Positions 6,645-13,965 of a stretch of DNA of 18,593 bases are shown in pieces. The position numbers and the translations under genes were made by a program. The notes below the pieces were generated by a model, which saw only the letters and a program-made list of their open reading frames with translations, made no database searches and had not been told where the DNA came from. Positions within the stretch are counted from its first letter, which is position 1; each line of letters starts with the position of its first letter. Origin of the DNA: Candidatus Bathyarchaeota archaeon. GTDB lineage: Archaea; Thermoproteota; Bathyarchaeia; Bathyarchaeales; Bathycorpusculaceae. The DNA lies in the NCBI GenBank assembly GCA_030673805.1, contig DAOVIH010000014.1:1-18593 (forward strand), written 5' to 3'.

Positions 6645-7973
6645 CTAAAATTTGGGAAAGCCCCTGCCTAGAAAAGGAAGCTTCTTCTTCCGTCTGAACA
6701 TCTTCAACATCCGGCGCATCATTGAGTACTGCTTCAGCAGATCCTTAACTTCTTTTTCGGTTGTTCCAGACCCCCGCGCCACACGTCTTATCCGTGAAGA
6801 GTTTAATACTTTAGGCTTGTCTCTCTCTTCAGGCTTCATTGATTGGATTATTACACGCCATGTTTCTAGGCGACCTTCCGCCAGGTTTAGTGCATCCTCG
6901 GGCAGATCATAAGACAGACCGGGCAGCATTTTCATTAGTTTCCCGAAGGGCCCCATGCTCTTAACTGCCTCGAACTGGTCATACATATCTGTTAAAGTAA
7001 ACTTCCCACTTAGAATAGCGCGAGCCTTCTTCTCAGGAACTTTTATTTCAGCCTCACGAACTTTTTCAAGAAGAGTCTCTAAATCGCCCATACCTAGCAA
7101 ACGGCCAACAAATCGTGGAGGAATAAAGGGTTCAAGATCCTCTATTTTCTCTCCGGTACCGATGAATTTTATTGGGGAGCCAGTTGCCGCTACTGCAGAT
7201 AATGCACCACCTCCTCTAGCGGATCCGTCTAGTTTGGTAACTAAAATTGCGCCTATGGGTGTGGCTTCATGAAAAGTCTTGGCTTGGAGCAACGCTTGTT
7301 GCCCAATTGTACCATCAATAACCATCATAACCTCGTTGGGTTTGATACTCTTTTCAAGAAATTTCATTTCTCTTATAAGCTCGTGTTCCGCTTTGTGGCG
7401 TCCTGCAGTGTCAATAAGGATAATGTCCTTATCTTTGAACAGCGATAGGCCTTTTGAGACGACTTTCACTGGGTTTTTTGCGTTCTCTTCTCCATAAACG
7501 GGAACGTTAATTCGATCGGCTAATTGTGTCAACTGGGCGTATGCCCCTGGCCTATATGTATCAGCGCAAATCAGTGCAGGCTTGAGCCCTTTTTTCTGAA
7601 AAAAACGTGCGAGTTTAGCCGAAGCGGTGGTTTTTCCAGATCCTTGAATCCCAACAAGCATGATTGACTGTTTTTTCCCGGGTTCAATTCTTAGAGGAAC
7701 GGTTTTTTCTCCGATAAGACGAGTTAATTCCTGATATACAACCTTTATAACGTGTTCTCGTCTTGAGATGCCGAGTGGAACATTCTCTTTTAACGCCCTT
7801 TCTTCTATCCTTCTGGACAATCCTAAAACCAATTGGACGTTGACGTCAGCCTGCAGCAGTGCACGTTGTATATCCCGAACAAGCTCTTTTACGGTAGCTT
7901 CGTCAATAACGGATGCCCGGAAGACTTTTTTGACCGCGCCGTAAAGCGAGGACCCTAAGCGGTCTAAGGCCAT
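6645..7973 (-). CDS. srp54: Signal recognition particle protein SRP54 (Ffh)
   Basis: SRP54 is the GTPase of the signal recognition particle. It binds signal peptides and 7S RNA and delivers ribosomes to the membrane through FtsY. The N domain covers about residues 1-90. The G domain shows GIQGSGKTT (108-116), DTYRPGA (138-144), DTAGR (188-192) and TKLDG (246-250). The linker GMGDLETLLEKV opens the methionine-rich M domain, which contains SRIRRVARGSGTTEKEV, an RNA-binding segment. I chose ATG at 7973 because GGAGAA lies six bases upstream and the protein then begins MALDRLG, as in the family; a TTG at 7985 would add four residues. It is 442 residues long with a normal domain set. It is the first gene of the long leftward operon, behind a clear TATA-like element. 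Confidence 0.96.
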   Translation of the reverse strand: MALDRLGSSLYGAVKKVFRASVIDEATVKELVRDIQRALLQADVNVQLVLGLSRRIEERALKENVPLGISRREHVIKVVYQELTRLIGEKTVPLRIEPGKKQSIMLVGIQGSGKTTASAKLARFFQKKGLKPALICADTYRPGAYAQLTQLADRINVPVYGEENAKNPVKVVSKGLSLFKDKDIILIDTAGRHKAEHELIREMKFLEKSIKPNEVMMVIDGTIGQQALLQAKTFHEATPIGAILVTKLDGSARGGGALSAVAATGSPIKFIGTGEKIEDLEPFIPPRFVGRLLGMGDLETLLEKVREAEIKVPEKKARAILSGKFTLTDMYDQFEAVKSMGPFGKLMKMLPGLSYDLPEDALNLAEGRLETWRVIIQSMKPEERDKPKVLNSSRIRRVARGSGTTEKEVKDLLKQYSMMRRMLKMFRRKKKLPFLGRGFPKF

Positions 7974-8005
7974 ATATTTCTCCAAAACTAAAACAACATC
8001 AGTGC

Positions 8006-8014
8006 CTTTAAATG
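8006..8014 (-). promoter_or_regulatory. TATA box for the SRP54-led operon
   Basis: The minus strand reads CATTTAAAGG about 35 bases before the chosen SRP54 ATG. The predicted start near 7985 gives a short leader with the GGAG site. The promoter would serve seven genes, from SRP54 to the HemK-like gene. Confidence 0.5.
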
Positions 8015-8089
8015 TATATTGCAGTTGTACCTGAATATCGAAAATCTTTTTTACATCAACTTAACCTTTAGGATTGGTGAGGGATAGAT

Positions 8090-8836
8090 TTGAGTGAGAA
8101 GGTCAGAATAATCGAAAAAGACAAAATCCCCTCTGACGCCAATATGATCTTCGGTTTTCCTGACGTCGGATTAGTAGGGGTAATAGCCACTTCACACCTT
8201 ATTTCAGAACTTAACCTAGTGGAAGTAGCATACATGGACTCAAAATTGCTACCCCCCCTCATTGTTTTACATGAAGGATTACCCCATTCGCCAATAAGAG
8301 TCTTCGGCAACAATCAATTACTTCTAGCCATCTCGGAGACAGCAATTGCTACAGACACTTTAGATCCAATAGTAAACTCACTTGTTGATTGGGGCAAGAA
8401 AAAGAAAGCCAAAACGATAATTTCCCTAAGTGGCATTCCAGTCCAAGACAGACAAGATATCCAAAAACCCAAAGTTTTTGCCGCTGCGTCAACATTAGAA
8501 AGCCTGAAGCTAATCAAAGAAAAAGGAGTTGAAGTTTTAACGGAAGGATACATCGTCGGACCGCAAGCAATAATACTTCAGAACTGCGCGAAGACCCAGT
8601 TTCCGGCTTTAACGTTATTTGCCCAATGTTTTCTAAATTATCCTGACCCCGAAGCTGCCGCTGAAGTCTTAAAAGGATTAAACCTCATCACCGGACTGAA
8701 AGTGGATGTATCAAAACTCCTAGAAAAAGGCGAAGACATTCGCTTGAGGGCAAGAGACATAATGAAACGCACTCAACAGGAGCTAACCAAAATGAAAAAA
8801 TCCCAAGAATACGACCTTCCATTATACGTATCTTGA
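8090..8836 (+). CDS. PAC2 family protein (proteasome assembly chaperone-like)
   Basis: A 248-residue protein of the PAC2 family, archaeal relatives of eukaryotic proteasome assembly chaperones. Archaeal members are linked to 20S proteasome assembly, but their exact action is poorly known. The family pattern is visible as GFPDVGLVGVIATSHLI (22-38), KLLPPLIVLHEGLPHSPIRV (53-72), IISLSGIPV (109-117) and the C-terminal EDIRLRARDIMKR segment. The start is TTG at 8090, with GGTGAGG (8076-8082) seven bases upstream. It is divergent from SRP54. The next gene follows after 14 bases, so the two are likely cotranscribed. Confidence 0.87.
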   Translation: MSEKVRIIEKDKIPSDANMIFGFPDVGLVGVIATSHLISELNLVEVAYMDSKLLPPLIVLHEGLPHSPIRVFGNNQLLLAISETAIATDTLDPIVNSLVDWGKKKKAKTIISLSGIPVQDRQDIQKPKVFAAASTLESLKLIKEKGVEVLTEGYIVGPQAIILQNCAKTQFPALTLFAQCFLNYPDPEAAAEVLKGLNLITGLKVDVSKLLEKGEDIRLRARDIMKRTQQELTKMKKSQEYDLPLYVS

Positions 8837-8850
8837 CTGAGGAGATTAAA

Positions 8851-9285
8851 ATGACGAGTAAGAAAAAGCAGTTCATCTTTGATACAATTGACGAATACTT
8901 TGAAGGTTTTGAAGATTGGGCCGAACAGTTGCAAGAGAGATTAGCCCAAAGGCATAGCTGGAATCAGAGAGCGTGCACAATTGAACCCCTCCGCCACATG
9001 GAAATCACACCGTTGGAAGTCAAAATAACAGTGGACTTACCTCACACAGAGGAAAAAAACGTGAAAATAACCCAAATGAATGAAAAAACGATCGAAATAT
9101 CCGCTAAGATCAAAAAGAGCGTCAAATTCGATGATTTCGGGATAACCTACCGTAGAGGCGAATTTAACATGCTTCAATGCCGAACCCGAATTCCAGTTCC
9201 AGTCAACACTGACCAAATGAAAACTCGATTCAACAAAGGAATACTGGAAATTCGCTTACCACGAAAAAGCAGAAAAGACAGCTAG
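8851..9285 (+). CDS. Small heat-shock protein (Hsp20/alpha-crystallin domain)
   Basis: A 144-residue protein with an alpha-crystallin domain, an ATP-independent holdase that binds unfolding proteins. The beta-sandwich runs from about residue 50 to the C-terminus: VKITVDLPHTEEKNVKI, NEKTIEISAKI, and the closing F(N)KGILEIRLPRK. The acidic, aromatic N-terminal arm (FDTIDEYFEGFEDWAEQL) is typical of the variable oligomerising arm. The C-terminal I-x-I tail that bridges subunits in many Hsp20 oligomers is not present after RLPRK, so the oligomer may be small. I chose ATG at 8851 because GAGGAG lies six bases upstream. A TTG at 8833, overlapping the PAC2 stop, would add six residues. Confidence 0.82.
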   Translation: MTSKKKQFIFDTIDEYFEGFEDWAEQLQERLAQRHSWNQRACTIEPLRHMEITPLEVKITVDLPHTEEKNVKITQMNEKTIEISAKIKKSVKFDDFGITYRRGEFNMLQCRTRIPVPVNTDQMKTRFNKGILEIRLPRKSRKDS

Positions 9286-9349
9286 ATTGAATAGAAAACC
9301 AAGCAAAAAAGGGCAAGAAAAACTTTAAGAAGAGTCAGATTGGCCTTCG

Positions 9350-9742
9350 TCACTTCGCCCGAACAATTTTAAGGCGTCCCAATATTTGCCAGTATTCAAT
9401 TTCAGCACCAACTGTTAACTTGGCTTTCAAGTCTGCCTCTTCTGGGAAAGGTGCATCTAAGTACTCGTACGTTTCCAAATCCATTATCTGGATCCCTGTT
9501 GGACTCACTGAGAACACTTGCCCGGTTCGTTTGTTAATCATAGGTACCTCAGCGTTACTATCAATGGGTTTAACCAAGCTTCTCTTAACGCCGTCAAATA
9601 CACCAATCGCCACTATCCTCGCTTTTGCTGAACCATGCTTTCCGGGTTTGGATTTAGTTATTCCAACGATACGACATGGTTCACCATCAGCAAGCATGTA
9701 GCCACCAACCCGCAAACTTCCAACATCAACTGGTTTACTCAT
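9350..9742 (-). CDS. eif5A: Translation factor aIF5A
   Basis: Archaeal IF5A binds ribosomes near the E site and relieves stalling, for example at proline runs. The 130-residue length is normal. The N-terminal SH3-like domain carries the modification loop SKPGKHGSAKAR (31-42), where K35 is the lysine converted to hypusine or deoxyhypusine. The OB-fold C-terminal domain begins near residue 70 with RTGQVFSVSPTGIQIMDLETYE. The ATG at 9742 has GGTGAG just upstream, and a TTTAAAAT promoter-like element lies further back. No deoxyhypusine synthase gene is seen in this window. The gene is convergent with the Hsp20 gene and divergent from NAD kinase. Confidence 0.96.
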   Translation of the reverse strand: MSKPVDVGSLRVGGYMLADGEPCRIVGITKSKPGKHGSAKARIVAIGVFDGVKRSLVKPIDSNAEVPMINKRTGQVFSVSPTGIQIMDLETYEYLDAPFPEEADLKAKLTVGAEIEYWQILGRLKIVRAK

Positions 9743-9771
9743 ACACTCACCAGAGCAGTATATTCAAAGCA

Positions 9772-9779
9772 ATTTTAAA
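9772..9779 (-). promoter_or_regulatory. TATA box for aIF5A
   Basis: The minus strand reads TTTAAAAT about 33 bases before the aIF5A ATG. It faces away from the NAD kinase promoter within an 80-base intergenic region. Confidence 0.45.
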
Positions 9780-9787
9780 CAACACTC

Positions 9788-9794
9788 ATATATA
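9788..9794 (+). promoter_or_regulatory. TATA box for NAD kinase-nob1, probably a leaderless transcript
   Basis: ATATATA lies about 30 bases before the GTG start of NAD kinase. No ribosome-binding sequence precedes that GTG. Transcription from the usual distance would begin within a few bases of the start codon, so a leaderless mRNA is the simplest reading. Confidence 0.5.
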
Positions 9795-9822
9795 GATTAG
9801 GGTATCGCTATTTACGTTAGCG

Positions 9823-10671
9823 GTGAACGAGGTGTTCAAAAGCGTTGGATTGGTTGCCAGCTTCGACAAGAAAGAAGCGATAGAACTTTCTGCAGAACTA
9901 GCCAGACACCTACGGAGGAAGGGCCTCCAAGTCTTTGTCGAAGATACTCTTGGAGAAAGAATGCCCAATAAAGAAAATGTGATTCCTCTTGAAAGAATGA
10001 CAACAGATTTTATTATCACCATTGGAGGAGATGGAACTATCCTAAGGGCCTGCGCGAAAATTCCTAAAGCAGAGACCCCAATACTGTCGATTAATATGGG
10101 CCTTCGAGGTTTTCTTGCAGAGGCAGAACCAAAAGAAGCACTTATTGCAGTTGATAAATGCCTAAAGAACGACTTCAGAATTGAGAAATGTTCAAAACTT
10201 TCCGTCTCCACAGCCGACGAAATCTTACCTGACGCTTTGAATGACGTCGTTATATCGGGCGGAGAGCCCTCAAAAATCCTTTACATGCGGGTATTCAAAG
10301 ATGGAGCCCCCATTTTGAAATGCCAAGCAGATGGACTTATTGTATCTACCCAAACTGGCTCAACAGGTTACTCACTCTCAGCTGGAGGTCCAGTTCTAGA
10401 TCCAGGCATTGAAGCATTCGTCCTGACTCCGATATGTTCTCTAACTGTTTTTCGGTCACTTGTTGTTCCCTCCGATACTGAAATCACGATTGAGACCATT
10501 AGACCTGAGAAGATCCTCGTTTTGGTTGACGGAAACTGCCACCGATTAATGACGTCTGCCAAGCCTACTTTGAAGGTTACACGCTCACAAAAAACAGCCG
10601 CATTTATCAGATTCAAAGATGATTTCTACAGAAGACTAAGAAGCAGGGTTTTATTTAGAGGAATGGGATGA
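9823..10671 (+). CDS. nadK: NAD kinase
   Basis: NAD kinase phosphorylates NAD to NADP using ATP or polyphosphate. The 282-residue protein shows the family motif GGDGT (68-72), NMGLRGFLAE (91-100), ALNDVVI (138-144; most members read NE in place of ND) and DGLIVSTQTGSTGYSLSAGG (170-189), the NAD-binding segment. The length is typical of archaeal enzymes. The GTG start at 9823 lacks a ribosome-binding site but fits a leaderless transcript. A second GTG at 9832 would remove three residues. Nob1 follows after 19 bases on the same strand. Confidence 0.95.
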   Translation: MNEVFKSVGLVASFDKKEAIELSAELARHLRRKGLQVFVEDTLGERMPNKENVIPLERMTTDFIITIGGDGTILRACAKIPKAETPILSINMGLRGFLAEAEPKEALIAVDKCLKNDFRIEKCSKLSVSTADEILPDALNDVVISGGEPSKILYMRVFKDGAPILKCQADGLIVSTQTGSTGYSLSAGGPVLDPGIEAFVLTPICSLTVFRSLVVPSDTEITIETIRPEKILVLVDGNCHRLMTSAKPTLKVTRSQKTAAFIRFKDDFYRRLRSRVLFRGMG

Positions 10672-10690
10672 AAAAATCCACAAAGGATCA

Positions 10691-11221
10691 GTGAAAAAGA
10701 GAATTTTTGTGTTAGACACTTCCGCTTTTTTAGCAGGATTAAATCCTTTTGTGAGTGGCGAAGAACAAATCACTACTCCCAAAGTAATGCAAGAAGTTAA
10801 GACGAACTCTCTAATACAGCTTAGATTAAGAACGGCATTAAAGCATGGAATACTAACGGTTAAAATCCCCTCTATGGATTCATTAGCTGAAGTTAATGTA
10901 GCCGCAAACAAAGTCGGCGATTCATTCTTCCTGTCAGATACAGACAAACAGATTTTAGCTGTTGCCCAAGAACTTAAGATGTCGGGGTATCAACCCAAAA
11001 TAGTTACAGATGACTACTCTATACAGAATGTAGCAACTCAATTGAAAATAGAGTTCTGTTCTCTTGCAACTCTTGGCATCCGCAGCATTCTAATATGGGT
11101 AAGATATTGTCCAGCATGTTACAGAGAATACGCACCAGAATATAACTTAAAAGAGTGCGCAATTTGCGGTACCAAGTTAAAAAGAAAAGTGAAAAGCAAC
11201 CCCGAGAAGGGAACAAGTTAA
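10691..11221 (+). CDS. nob1: Endoribonuclease Nob1 (PIN domain plus zinc ribbon)
   Basis: Nob1 cleaves the precursor at the 3' end of 16S rRNA in late small-subunit maturation. The 176-residue protein begins with a PIN domain: VLDTSA with D9, E35, LSDTDKQ with D83 and D85, and VTDDYSIQN with D107/D108 form the acidic metal site. A zinc ribbon follows, with C140, C143, C156 and C159 (CPAC and CAIC). Length and domain order match archaeal Nob1. The start is GTG at 10691 with AAAGGA close upstream. The last codons overlap an unexplained open frame in another phase that continues to 11402. It is probably cotranscribed with NAD kinase. Confidence 0.93.
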   Translation: MKKRIFVLDTSAFLAGLNPFVSGEEQITTPKVMQEVKTNSLIQLRLRTALKHGILTVKIPSMDSLAEVNVAANKVGDSFFLSDTDKQILAVAQELKMSGYQPKIVTDDYSIQNVATQLKIEFCSLATLGIRSILIWVRYCPACYREYAPEYNLKECAICGTKLKRKVKSNPEKGTS

Positions 11222-11402
11222 AACATTAGATGGAAGAAGAACGACAAAATCAGCCAAACCGTGGATTCTAGAAGCAGAAAAAGTCAAGACCCAAGCCGTT
11301 CCTGACGCAAAGTCCAGCAAGAGGGTTGTTGGAGACTGGAAACTTGCCAACGCATCCCAATTGAGACAACGAATCACACTAGTTTTTAAGGAAACTGGTT
11401 AA
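11193..11402 (+). other. Unassigned open frame after nob1 without a start codon
   Basis: A plus-strand frame, shifted by one base from nob1, is free of stops for 69 codons. It starts inside the last nob1 codons and ends at TAA 11400-11402. The translation is basic and gene-like (for example KPWILEAEKVK and VVGDWKLANASQLRQR). It has no ATG or GTG; the only TTG is near the end. It matches no family I recognise. It could be a small gene with a sequencing error, a decayed gene, or chance. Together with nearby signals it accounts for the 207 bases between nob1 and the end of the DUF2070 gene. Confidence 0.3.
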
Positions 11403-11410
11403 GGAGGTGA
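11401..11410 (+). promoter_or_regulatory. Strong ribosome-binding sequence with no clear gene behind it
   Basis: AAGGAGGTGA is a near-perfect match to the complement of the archaeal 16S rRNA 3' end. It lies on the plus strand, seven bases before a TTG at 11418. The frame it opens (to 11729, 103 codons) is entirely antisense to the 3' end of the DUF2070 gene apart from its first few codons. It is the best Shine-Dalgarno sequence in the window. Confidence 0.45.
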
Positions 11411-11428
11411 AGAGTTATTGCTGCGCTC

Positions 11429-13258
11429 TTACAAATTTGCCAGAATCAATATTAGAAGCAATCCCTCGCATCCAAAAATCGGTAAGACAATTTTCTTCGC
11501 CCGTCTAAGGGCGTTATCTACAAGAAGTGAAAGGGAATTTAAACGTGCTTTTCCAATAACCTTGACCTCGGGGACTACTATTTTCAAGTATCCCGCCTTA
11601 CAGGTTTCAAGATTAGTTGATGCCCTTTTCGCAGTATCTTCAATGCAACCTATTAACTTCATATCATCTATCGCTTCGCCAATAGGATGGTATCCTCTCC
11701 GACCAAACACCACAGCGCTTACTGCATGAGTGTCAGTTGTGAAAACTTCGCAGTCATTAAACCCTATTGACTTAAGAGCAGACAAAATTTGCTCACGCAA
11801 CCCAGAAACCATGTTGTTTCCATCGATTACAACGTAGGCAGTTTTCTGTCCAACAGCCTCGATCACCACTACAGTGATTCCTCCGGGGCCCATACCATCA
11901 TTCAGACTAAAACCTTCAGGAAAAACAGTAGCTGAACCAATTTTGAAGGATGAAGTGGGAAGGGAGGCTGCCTCCCTAAGGCTAGCTAATGCTACGTCTT
12001 TAAGCTTATCCAAAGGAACCTCAGTATTCCCTGAATCATCAATACTGTTATGAGCGTTGATAACAATAGCACAGTTTATCCCTTGTTTTTTTGCCTCTTC
12101 CCGAACAATCGCCATCAATTCCTGGGGCAGATGCTCAGTAGTCTTCGGAGCTAGTGTAAACGAGACGAGAGCAATGTCTCCAAAAATTTGACAAGAAGCG
12201 GTAGCTATTCCGTTGGTAGCTCTAACAAAAGGCGATGCATTCTTTATATAAGCAGAGAAGCCTCCAGAGGCAACTAAATGGGCTACTATTTTTTGGTTTT
12301 GCTTTTCCGAAGCAAGATCTTGTTCATGACCAAGAATGCCCAAAGGTACACACGTATCCCCGCCGAACTTCTTTTCAAATTCTTTTTTAACAATCGAGGG
12401 CAAAAGGCTGCTTCCAATGTTTTTGAAAGGCCCAGGATGGACAAATGGGACTACAACTGATGCCTTGAATTTCAAAGACGAGAACTTCAAGATGGAAACT
12501 TCGACGGAGGTTTTTTCACTTAGCCTCTCCAAATAGGTCTCAAGAGGTTCCTTGAGGCCAACAACCCAGTTAAGCATAAAGGCTTTGAAAAGTGACAATG
12601 AAGGAATTTTACATTCTTGTTGCCCAACTCGGTTTACAAGGAAGATAAACAAGAAAGCCGAAATGAAACAGATTACGGGAGAGACCACTAGAAAGGGCAA
12701 AACTCTAATCAGAATACTTGACTCAAAGTGTGTCCAAAAAGCTAAGAAGGAAAGCAAACAAGCAAATGGTTGGATAAAAGCAGCAAGTAGAGACCTTTTT
12801 GAATCAACTGTGGAAGTCGACAGCAACACCACAAATCGAAGAGACAGCACCGCTGAAAAACCCAAAAGACAAAGGTTGATCCACCACCAAAAATGGAATA
12901 TAAAAGTAAGAAACGTGCCAAGAAAAATGAAAACCAGCCAAATGATCCAACCGAAAAGAGATAAGACAAGCGTTCGTCTCAAAGTAAAAATGGGATCATG
13001 ATGAAGAAGAACCCTGCTTACAAACCAGTCTAGCATGAAAGTTGTTATAAAAACAGAAAGACCTAGAAACACTCCGTCAGCAAGATTGTGTGTATAGATT
13101 AAAAGGGAGAGAGCTGAGAAGCCTACTCCACCTATGCACAATACGCCGAGGGCAATAATGGTTTTGTTGAGAGTTGGAAGAGAAAACAATGATGAGTAGT
13201 GTGTTTTAGCTTTGTTTACAGAGTGATCTAGCGAATTATTGACTGACACATTGAACAT
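11429..13258 (-). CDS. DUF2070 family archaeal membrane protein
   Basis: A 609-residue member of DUF2070, an uncharacterised archaeal family. The N-terminal part holds about six membrane segments (near residues 33-55, 61-78, 97-122, 124-147, 157-177 and 182-208). A soluble domain of about 370 residues follows, and another hydrophobic segment ends the protein (about 590-608). The soluble part has His/Asp motifs that look like a metal site: HPGPF (274-278), GHEQD (310-314), NAHNSID (401-407) and TDTH (508-511), plus DGNN near 479-482. These suggest a membrane-anchored metal-dependent enzyme, which is an inference. The ATG at 13258 lies about 35 bases from a TATA-like TTTAAATA. The gene is divergent from LSm. 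Confidence 0.85.
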   Translation of the reverse strand: MFNVSVNNSLDHSVNKAKTHYSSLFSLPTLNKTIIALGVLCIGGVGFSALSLLIYTHNLADGVFLGLSVFITTFMLDWFVSRVLLHHDPIFTLRRTLVLSLFGWIIWLVFIFLGTFLTFIFHFWWWINLCLLGFSAVLSLRFVVLLSTSTVDSKRSLLAAFIQPFACLLSFLAFWTHFESSILIRVLPFLVVSPVICFISAFLFIFLVNRVGQQECKIPSLSLFKAFMLNWVVGLKEPLETYLERLSEKTSVEVSILKFSSLKFKASVVVPFVHPGPFKNIGSSLLPSIVKKEFEKKFGGDTCVPLGILGHEQDLASEKQNQKIVAHLVASGGFSAYIKNASPFVRATNGIATASCQIFGDIALVSFTLAPKTTEHLPQELMAIVREEAKKQGINCAIVINAHNSIDDSGNTEVPLDKLKDVALASLREAASLPTSSFKIGSATVFPEGFSLNDGMGPGGITVVVIEAVGQKTAYVVIDGNNMVSGLREQILSALKSIGFNDCEVFTTDTHAVSAVVFGRRGYHPIGEAIDDMKLIGCIEDTAKRASTNLETCKAGYLKIVVPEVKVIGKARLNSLSLLVDNALRRAKKIVLPIFGCEGLLLILILANL

Positions 13259-13508
13259 CTCAATAGGTTAGTTATTGATTAAAATTTTCCTATTTAAAGT
13301 GTAATGAGTTTAGTGAATCAGTTATTGTGACAATAAATACAACTTTAATTATAAAATCAGATATTGTGGATTAACAATTTAACACAAAACAACTACGGAA
13401 ACTCAGAATGAACGTGTAGTGGGATGATTAAATCATGGACTTAACACATTTTGTGAGAGCAATTGTTTTATTTAAAAGAAAGGTAGTTCTAGTGGTTTTG
13501 CGAGGCCT
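13259..13508. promoter_or_regulatory. Divergent DUF2070/LSm promoter region with palindromes
   Basis: The DUF2070 TATA-like element is TATTTAAA at 13291-13298 (read on the minus strand). The LSm TATA-like element is TTTAAAAG at 13471-13478. Between them lie the perfect palindrome TTATTGT-G-ACAATAA (13322-13336), the looser ATTGT-6-ACAAT (13363-13378) and ATGATT-A-AATCAT (13424-13436). ATTGT recurs at 13462-13466, and GTTATTG recurs at 13271-13277. No coding sequence is seen. The palindromes resemble operator sites, but no regulator is assigned. Confidence 0.5.
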
Positions 13509-13796
13509 ATGCCAGAGCAAAGATTACCCCAAACAGTATTTCATATGCTCGAAAAGAACATAGGCAAGAAGACTAGGGTTATTTTGGACCCTTCTTACGG
13601 GTTTGAGGGTACCCTGGTAGCAGTGACACAAGAGCCTTCGGGAATTTGGCTTTCGGACGCAGAGGCTATAGTTTTGAGAGCAACGATCGCGCAACCCATC
13701 CCCCAAATTGCAAGCAGAGAAGAAAGAAGCGAGATCTTCCTTCACCTTAACTCGGTTCAAAGAATCGAAATGTTGCACGAAGAGAAGCGAGTATAG
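13509..13796 (+). CDS. LSm/Sm-like protein
   Basis: A 95-residue protein with an Sm fold, the family that forms RNA-binding rings. The Sm1 part is IGKKTRVILDPSYGFEGTLV (18-37) with WLSDAE (47-52), comparable to the strand 1-3 region of archaeal Sm proteins. The Sm2 part is EIFLHLNSVQRIEML (75-89). In canonical Sm2 motifs this region carries I-R-G before N/D-x-V; here the R-G pair reads H-L, so a main RNA-contact pair is missing. It could therefore bind different ligands or form a different ring. The ATG at 13509 is preceded by GCGAGG and a TATA-like element. The stop lies one base from the Sec61-beta stop on the other strand. Confidence 0.75.
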   Translation: MPEQRLPQTVFHMLEKNIGKKTRVILDPSYGFEGTLVAVTQEPSGIWLSDAEAIVLRATIAQPIPQIASREERSEIFLHLNSVQRIEMLHEEKRV

Positions 13797-13797
13797 A

Positions 13798-13965
13798 TTA
13801 GAAAAAGACCTTGGCTAAAACAGAAACTACCATAAGGCCGATGGCTAATATCATAAGAAGCTCGGGCCTAACTTTAACACCTTCGGTTTCTTCTTCGAAG
13901 AACCTCAGGAGTCCCGCACTCGCCGCAGGCATTGGGCCAGTGCTGTCTCGTCTTTTCCTGCTCAT
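13798..13965 (-). CDS. Preprotein translocase subunit Sec61-beta
   Basis: A 55-residue protein encoded on the minus strand. It begins MSRKRRDSTGPMPAASAGLL and ends with one membrane segment (about residues 34-55), the classic archaeal Sec61-beta (SecG-like) layout: a basic N-terminus, MPAASAGLLRFFEEE, VKVRPELLM and a C-terminal membrane helix. It belongs to the SecYE-beta channel that receives chains delivered by SRP54, which is also encoded in this window. The ATG at 13965 has GGTAGGG upstream. The gene meets LSm tail to tail with a one-base gap. A longer plus-strand frame over the same bases is only its antisense shadow. Confidence 0.93.
   Translation of the reverse strand: MSRKRRDSTGPMPAASAGLLRFFEEETEGVKVRPELLMILAIGLMVVSVLAKVFF

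Noticed and set aside
11177..11377. Minus-strand 66-codon frame between nob1 and DUF2070
   Set aside because: It has no ribosome-binding site and lies opposite the plus-strand open frame, which is the more gene-like reading.
12552..13001. Plus-strand 149-codon lysine-rich frame
   Set aside because: It is the reverse complement of the hydrophobic membrane segments of DUF2070, a usual artefact.
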